The notes below the pieces were generated by a model. That model did not search any database, was not told the DNA's origin, and worked only from the letters and a program-made list of their open reading frames with translations. A stretch of 64,000 nt of DNA from Latrodectus hesperus. Taxonomy: Eukaryota > Arthropoda > Arachnida > Araneae > Theridiidae. This document shows positions 60,388 to 64,000 of the stretch, in pieces; within the stretch, counting starts at the first letter, position 1; each line of letters starts with the position of its first letter. The translations under genes and the position numbers were made by a program. The stretch covers positions 85,607,215 through 85,671,214 of the forward strand of contig CM075855.1 in assembly GCA_037975125.1 (NCBI GenBank), given 5' to 3'.

Positions 60388-61541
60388 TATTAGTTGAAGC
60401 TCCTGGAAAAGAACCTCGTCCGTGCATTGATTATCGCAGGTTAAATGAGGTTACCAGGACGCAATATTATCCATTACCAAATATTGAAGAGCGTGTTGAA
60501 TCCGTTTCGAAAGCGAAGTTCATATCTTTATTAGACTTAACACGAGGTTATTGGCAGATACCTTTGAGTCCTAAGGCTCAAAGATATGCTGCATTTACGA
60601 CGACATTTGGTGTTTATAAACCTTTGAGAATGGCATTCGGTTTGAAGAATGCTCCTTACTATTTCAGTAAGTTAATGGCTGATTTATTAAAAAATTGCGA
60701 ACATTTTGCTGTGCCTTATTTAGATGACATAGCTATATATTCACTTACCTGGTCTGATCACATCCAACATCTTAAATGTGTTCTGGAGAAGATTCGATTT
60801 GCGAAATTGACTGTAAAACCCCTTAAGTGCAAATTCGCTCAACTTCGTGTTAAATATTTGGGACACTTTGTAGGACAAGGTCAAAGAACACCAGGTGATA
60901 TTAAAGTGAAAGCCATTACCGATTTCGAACGTCCTTCAAGCAAAACCGAAGTACGAGCTTTCCTAGGTCTTGTTGGGTACTATCGCAAGTATATACCAGA
61001 ATTTTCGGTAGTTGCTGCGCCTTTATCCGACCTGTTAAAAGGGAAGTCCAAGAAAGGAACTGTAATATGGAATAATAACTGCGAAAAGGCATTCATAGAA
61101 TTAAAGAACACTTTAATAAAGAAGCCTGTACTTTACAGTCCAGACTTTCAAAAACAATTTATCATTCAATGTGATGCCTCCAACTTAGGAATAGGTGTAG
61201 TTTTATCTCAGAGAGATCAAAATGAAAATGAACACCCTATCCTATTTCTGAGTAAAAAATTTTCAAAATCTGAGAAAAATTATAGCACTATAGAAAAGGA
61301 ATGTGCAGCAATAATTTTTGCTGTTACTAAATTAAAATATTATTTAGATGGTCAGTATAAATTTATTATCGAAACTGATCATAACCCTTTAGTTTGGTTA
61401 AAACATCATACAGGATCTAATCCCAGACTTTTAAGGTGGGCTTTGGTACTTCAAAGCCTAAATTTTGATATTGTTCACAGAAAGGGCAAATTACATCAGA
61501 ATGCCGATAGTCTCAGTAGAATGCTGAATAACCAAACTTAA
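60363..61541 (+). CDS. reverse transcriptase and RNase H, continuation after the frameshift
   Basis: This frame is open from the break to TAA at 61,539-61,541; the first ATG in it is at 60,564, inside the RT domain, so it is not an independent gene start. RT fingers and palm: PRPCIDYRRLN near 60,420, first catalytic Asp in SLLDLTRGYW (codon 60,534-60,536), FGLKNAPYYFSKLM, then YLDD at 60,717-60,728 carrying the two other catalytic Asp. The connection has VKYLGH and RAFLGLVGYYRKYIP. RNase H shows its acidic residues in CDAS, the STIEKE segment, ETDHNP and NADSLSR, so it looks catalytically complete. Frame differs from the upstream gag-pol frame by one base. AATAAA at 61,617-61,622 could serve as a polyadenylation signal. 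Confidence 0.92.
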   Translation, partial: ESDYTSPLILVEAPGKEPRPCIDYRRLNEVTRTQYYPLPNIEERVESVSKAKFISLLDLTRGYWQIPLSPKAQRYAAFTTTFGVYKPLRMAFGLKNAPYYFSKLMADLLKNCEHFAVPYLDDIAIYSLTWSDHIQHLKCVLEKIRFAKLTVKPLKCKFAQLRVKYLGHFVGQGQRTPGDIKVKAITDFERPSSKTEVRAFLGLVGYYRKYIPEFSVVAAPLSDLLKGKSKKGTVIWNNNCEKAFIELKNTLIKKPVLYSPDFQKQFIIQCDASNLGIGVVLSQRDQNENEHPILFLSKKFSKSEKNYSTIEKECAAIIFAVTKLKYYLDGQYKFIIETDHNPLVWLKHHTGSNPRLLRWALVLQSLNFDIVHRKGKLHQNADSLSRMLNNQT

Positions 61542-61898
61542 TTTTTTCTTTTTCTCAGATATTCAATTAAAATGTTTTTTTTAATACAAATTTCAATTGT
61601 TGTTACATGTGTACATAATAAAAAAAATGTTTTTTATAGTAAAAATGTGTCTATTTGCAAGTTTAGTTAAGGTTGAAAATTCTGTTGTGTTAGATAATTA
61701 TTTTGTGCTATTTTGATATATTTTTATTTTATATTTAATATTATATAATTCCATATAATTTTGTGTTTCAGCCAGAGTCCGATTGATCAGGGCTATCTGT
61801 AATACTAAATTTTGCTCTTTGTTGTTTGTGTGTGTTTTTTTTCTTTTTTATTTGCAGGTTGATTTCCTTAGAATGAGAAAAAGAGAAAAAAAAACTCC

Positions 61899-61911
61899 GG
61901 GGAAGGAAGGA
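61899..61911 (+). promoter_or_regulatory. putative polypurine tract
   Basis: GGGGAAGGAAGGA, preceded by AAAAAGAGAAAAAAAAACTCC, is the kind of tract that primes plus-strand DNA just upstream of a 3' LTR. Here about ten bases (AATAATTTAGT) separate it from the right terminal repeat, and that repeat is inverted, so its function in this copy is uncertain. Confidence 0.5.
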
Positions 61912-61921
61912 ATAATTTAGT

Positions 61922-62151
61922 CAAAAACATAAGTTTGTTATGAAACAAACAAACAAATAAATGACTCCAATTTTGAAACATACACATTTAATTAAAAAAT
62001 GAACAAAATTTACAAGGAGCCATGTATGGGTTCGCGACAATCTCTCTCGCCTGCTTCGCGTACAATGAGAGTCTCTCTGAAAATCAAAACAAAACAAAAA
62101 AAAAAAAACATAGGATCTTAAAATCGAAAGTGCCGATGGTGAGACATTACA
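61922..62151 (-). repeat. right terminal repeat, 230 bp, inverted
   Basis: Reverse complement of 55,519-55,748 with no difference seen by eye. In a normal LTR element this copy would be in direct orientation; here both outer edges of the element are the same repeat edge (TGTAATG). Confidence 0.95.
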
Positions 62152-62157
62152 GTATCT
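62152..62157. repeat. target-site duplication GTATCT, right copy
   Basis: Matches 55,513-55,518. Confidence 0.8.
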
Positions 62158-63497
62158 TTTACTGAGATTTTTTTTTAAATTTATGGATTCTCTTGTAAAA
62201 TTAAATGCAAATAATCTTAAGCAATTCGAAAAATTTTCAAACTATTCAGTGTCAAAAACAAACCTATATATAAACAAACACACTAGACAGTTAACACATG
62301 CGATTTTCACCAATAAATTTAGTATTTTTTAAAAATGAAGAGTGCTACAATATTTTTGTTTTTGTGATATATATTTTCCAAATAAAAATAAATTCATTCA
62401 TGACTGCCAATCGTTGATTTGACAAATAAATTACAGTCTTTTTCATAAATTATTAGAAATTTTACCGTAAAAAAAAGAAAATGTTTTACAAACAGAATAA
62501 GAAAATTTTCAGTGCATTACTATGGTAATAATTCGATCAACCGTTAAGGTCAAATATTCCACCTTTAAGAAAAAACAAATTCAATCTTGTACATCGCAGA
62601 GGCCAAAATCTTCTGGTTACAAGTCACTAACTGTGACACCTTAGCAAAAGATACATGAGAAAACAAATGAATTCTAAAGTGGAACAAGCTCACAAGAGCC
62701 CCTTGGCTATAACGCTCTCTCTTGCCAAATAAAAAATAAAAAAGCTCCTTTTCCTAGATTAATTCCTTTTTTTTTCTTTCCACCAGCTAGGCGACATCTG
62801 TGACGAAATCTGATTGAGAAAACGGGACACTCTAATAGGGCCATTCTGTTCAGTCGGTTGACCATTAATATTACTTTTTGTCGAAAGATTCGATTTAATG
62901 AAGCCGTATTATTCATTTTGTTACATTTGTGGACCACTGGATGAAAAAATTTTGATGGTAAGTGCTAGGAGTTTGCACCTAATGGCGTGAGAAATATCGC
63001 AAGTTTAAGTAAAACAGTTAAATTTCATGTTCACATTTGGGAGTAAAACAGTTCCCTGATTTATATGTTTGCATTTTCGAATGATGTTAGTTCTTGAAAG
63101 GTTTATGTATCACTTCTTGGTATGATATATATCAAGAGATTTCTCGCAAATCACATAAGTAGGATATATCAACAGATTTATCGCCAAATCTAGCATCCTT
63201 TGTTAAAGTTATAATGTTGCCGGTTTTCTCTTTATTGTTGCTAATTTGAATTTTAGTTGCTTTTTGGATTTTTTTTGTTGCCAGGTTTGGTTTTTTTCTC
63301 CTGTTTTTTAGGTCATTTTTGCGTCATATATATTGTTTTTTTTTAAGTGCCAGCAGCATTTGAGTTGGTTGAAGACGAAAAAAGTCGCAAACTCCGACAA
63401 TGGGGCATTATACTCCACTAATTTCCACTCTTCGTCCAAGCTAAATTGTAGGATTGAAAAGAGGCTGATACTTTCGAAGTGTTAAGGGTTTCCTGTA
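62158..63497. other. no gene recognised
   Basis: 62,158-62,332 is the right half of the open frame split by the element. The rest carries no domain; a 76-codon minus-strand frame at 62,707-62,937 is unremarkable. The phrase CATGTTCACATTTGGGAGT occurs at about 63,028 and again at about 63,758. Confidence 0.4.
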
Positions 63498-64000
63498 TCT
63501 TCCCCAATGAAAAATAATAATTTTTAATTAGAATACTTTCGTTAGATTATTCAATGATTTGCATGTTTACATTCATGAATTAAATTGGGCATTGAACCAT
63601 TTCTAGTCAAAAGTGAATTGGAAGTTGGCTGACATTTTTTAAGTGTTTTTTAAATCTTTCTAGTGGATCTTCCCTATGATAATCTCATTGTAATAAAAAA
63701 TAGTAAAGTTACTCAATTATTTTCATAACAATGATCCCGTTAGTTGTTCGCGGATTTTCATGTTCACATTTGGGAGTTAAATTGAATGTTTGAAAAGTTT
63801 GTGCCTCGCCCAACGTGAACTGTTGATGGATTGAAATTTGGCACCAATAAATTTCCAAGCACCAATAAATTTCTAACGCTCCGATAGTGTCTATCGGAGT
63901 GTTAGAAATTTATTGGTGCTTGGATCTTTTCTATGATGTTACTGTAATAAAAGCAGTAAAGTTACACTACTATATTTATAACAATGTTTTCATTAGCTAT
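63498..64000. repeat. loose tandem repeat running off the window
   Basis: ATCTTCCCCAATGA (63,498), GGATCTTCCCTATGATAATC (63,665) and GGATCTTTTCTATGATGTTA (63,922) start related blocks. The last two share CTGTAATAAAA and AGTAAAGTTACWC. Spacing is irregular (about 167 and 257 bp), and the middle block holds the hairpin at 63,855-63,923. Confidence 0.55.
63855..63923. repeat. near-perfect hairpin, 32-bp arms, 5-nt loop
   Basis: The left arm (63,855-63,886) starts CCAAGCACCAATAAATTTCT. The right arm (63,892-63,923) ends in AGAAATTTATTGGTGCTTGG. 31 of 32 positions pair and the exception (C/T) would be a G-U pair in one RNA strand. The loop is GTGTC. It could be a microRNA-like or siRNA-producing hairpin or a recent palindromic duplication. 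Confidence 0.9.

Larger units (their letters stand above)
55519..62151 (+). mobile_element. 6.6-kb Ty3/gypsy-type element with inverted terminal repeats and integrase before RT
   Basis: Layout: 230-bp left terminal repeat, leader of about 1.36 kb, gag-PR-INT-RT-RH coding region (57,112-61,541), 3' region of about 380 bp, 230-bp right terminal repeat in the opposite orientation, with a GTATCT duplication outside. Domain content places it in Ty3/gypsy (Metaviridae-type). The order PR-INT-RT-RH is that of Gmr1-like gypsy elements, described from deuterostomes, and of Ty1/copia. No envelope frame follows RNase H. A TGG-initial primer-site candidate abuts the left repeat and a purine-rich tract lies near the right one, as in LTR retrotransposons. 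I find no direct LTR pair anywhere in or around the element. Identity of the two repeats and a clean TSD argue for a recent insertion in this configuration. Confidence 0.85.

Noticed and set aside
55512..62159. 8-bp target duplication (AGTATCTT) suggesting a hAT-type DNA transposon
   Set aside because: It requires the element to start with G, losing the TG...CA ends. The extra matching bases are explained by chance overlap with the repeat ends, and no hAT transposase is present.

Overview
This is an AT-rich, gene-poor eukaryotic window. It is packed with simple repeats, tRNA-derived SINEs, DNA-transposon relics and one nearly intact retroelement. The source is probably an arthropod and I would guess a spider or other arachnid. 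That is an inference from the integrase-first Ty3/gypsy gag-pol and the abundance of tRNA-headed SINEs; no host gene here settles it. Nothing looks bacterial, and I found no rRNA, no CRISPR array and no convincing functional tRNA gene.

Layout. 1-5 kb: SINE family 1 copies, including five units fused in tandem inside one insertion, then a 131-bp satellite of 13 units. 5-9 kb: a long (TA)n tract, a wrecked Tc1/mariner transposase on the minus strand and tRNA-like SINE relics. 9-20 kb: copies of an unclassified dispersed repeat ('repeat A'), SINE family 2 copies and three head-to-tail family 1 SINEs. 20-38 kb: mostly featureless AT-rich sequence with a pogo-like MITE, several (TA)n tracts and a 25-bp retroposed SINE tail with its own target duplication. 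38-45 kb: repeat A, SINE families 1, 3 and 4, and a Tigger/pogo remnant with a SINE nested in it. 45-55 kb: a long hairpin, an old duplication, a degenerate array of the tRNA-unrelated part of SINE 1, and on the minus strand a candidate last exon of a host gene whose 3' end is triplicated with a 138-bp period.

The main object is at 55,519-62,151: a 6.6-kb element coding for Gag, protease, integrase, reverse transcriptase and RNase H, in that order. Integrase lies before reverse transcriptase, as in Ty1/copia elements and the Gmr1-like gypsy group, not as in ordinary gypsy elements. It is bounded not by direct LTRs but by two 230-bp terminal repeats in INVERTED orientation that look identical by eye, with TG...CA ends and a 6-bp target duplication (GTATCT). 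One single-base frameshift interrupts the reverse transcriptase; the rest of gag-pol is open. The insertion splits an open frame that would run 128 codons in the empty site.

All calls come from reading the sequence. Family names for SINEs and repeats (SINE 1-5, repeat A, repeat B) are local labels used only here.
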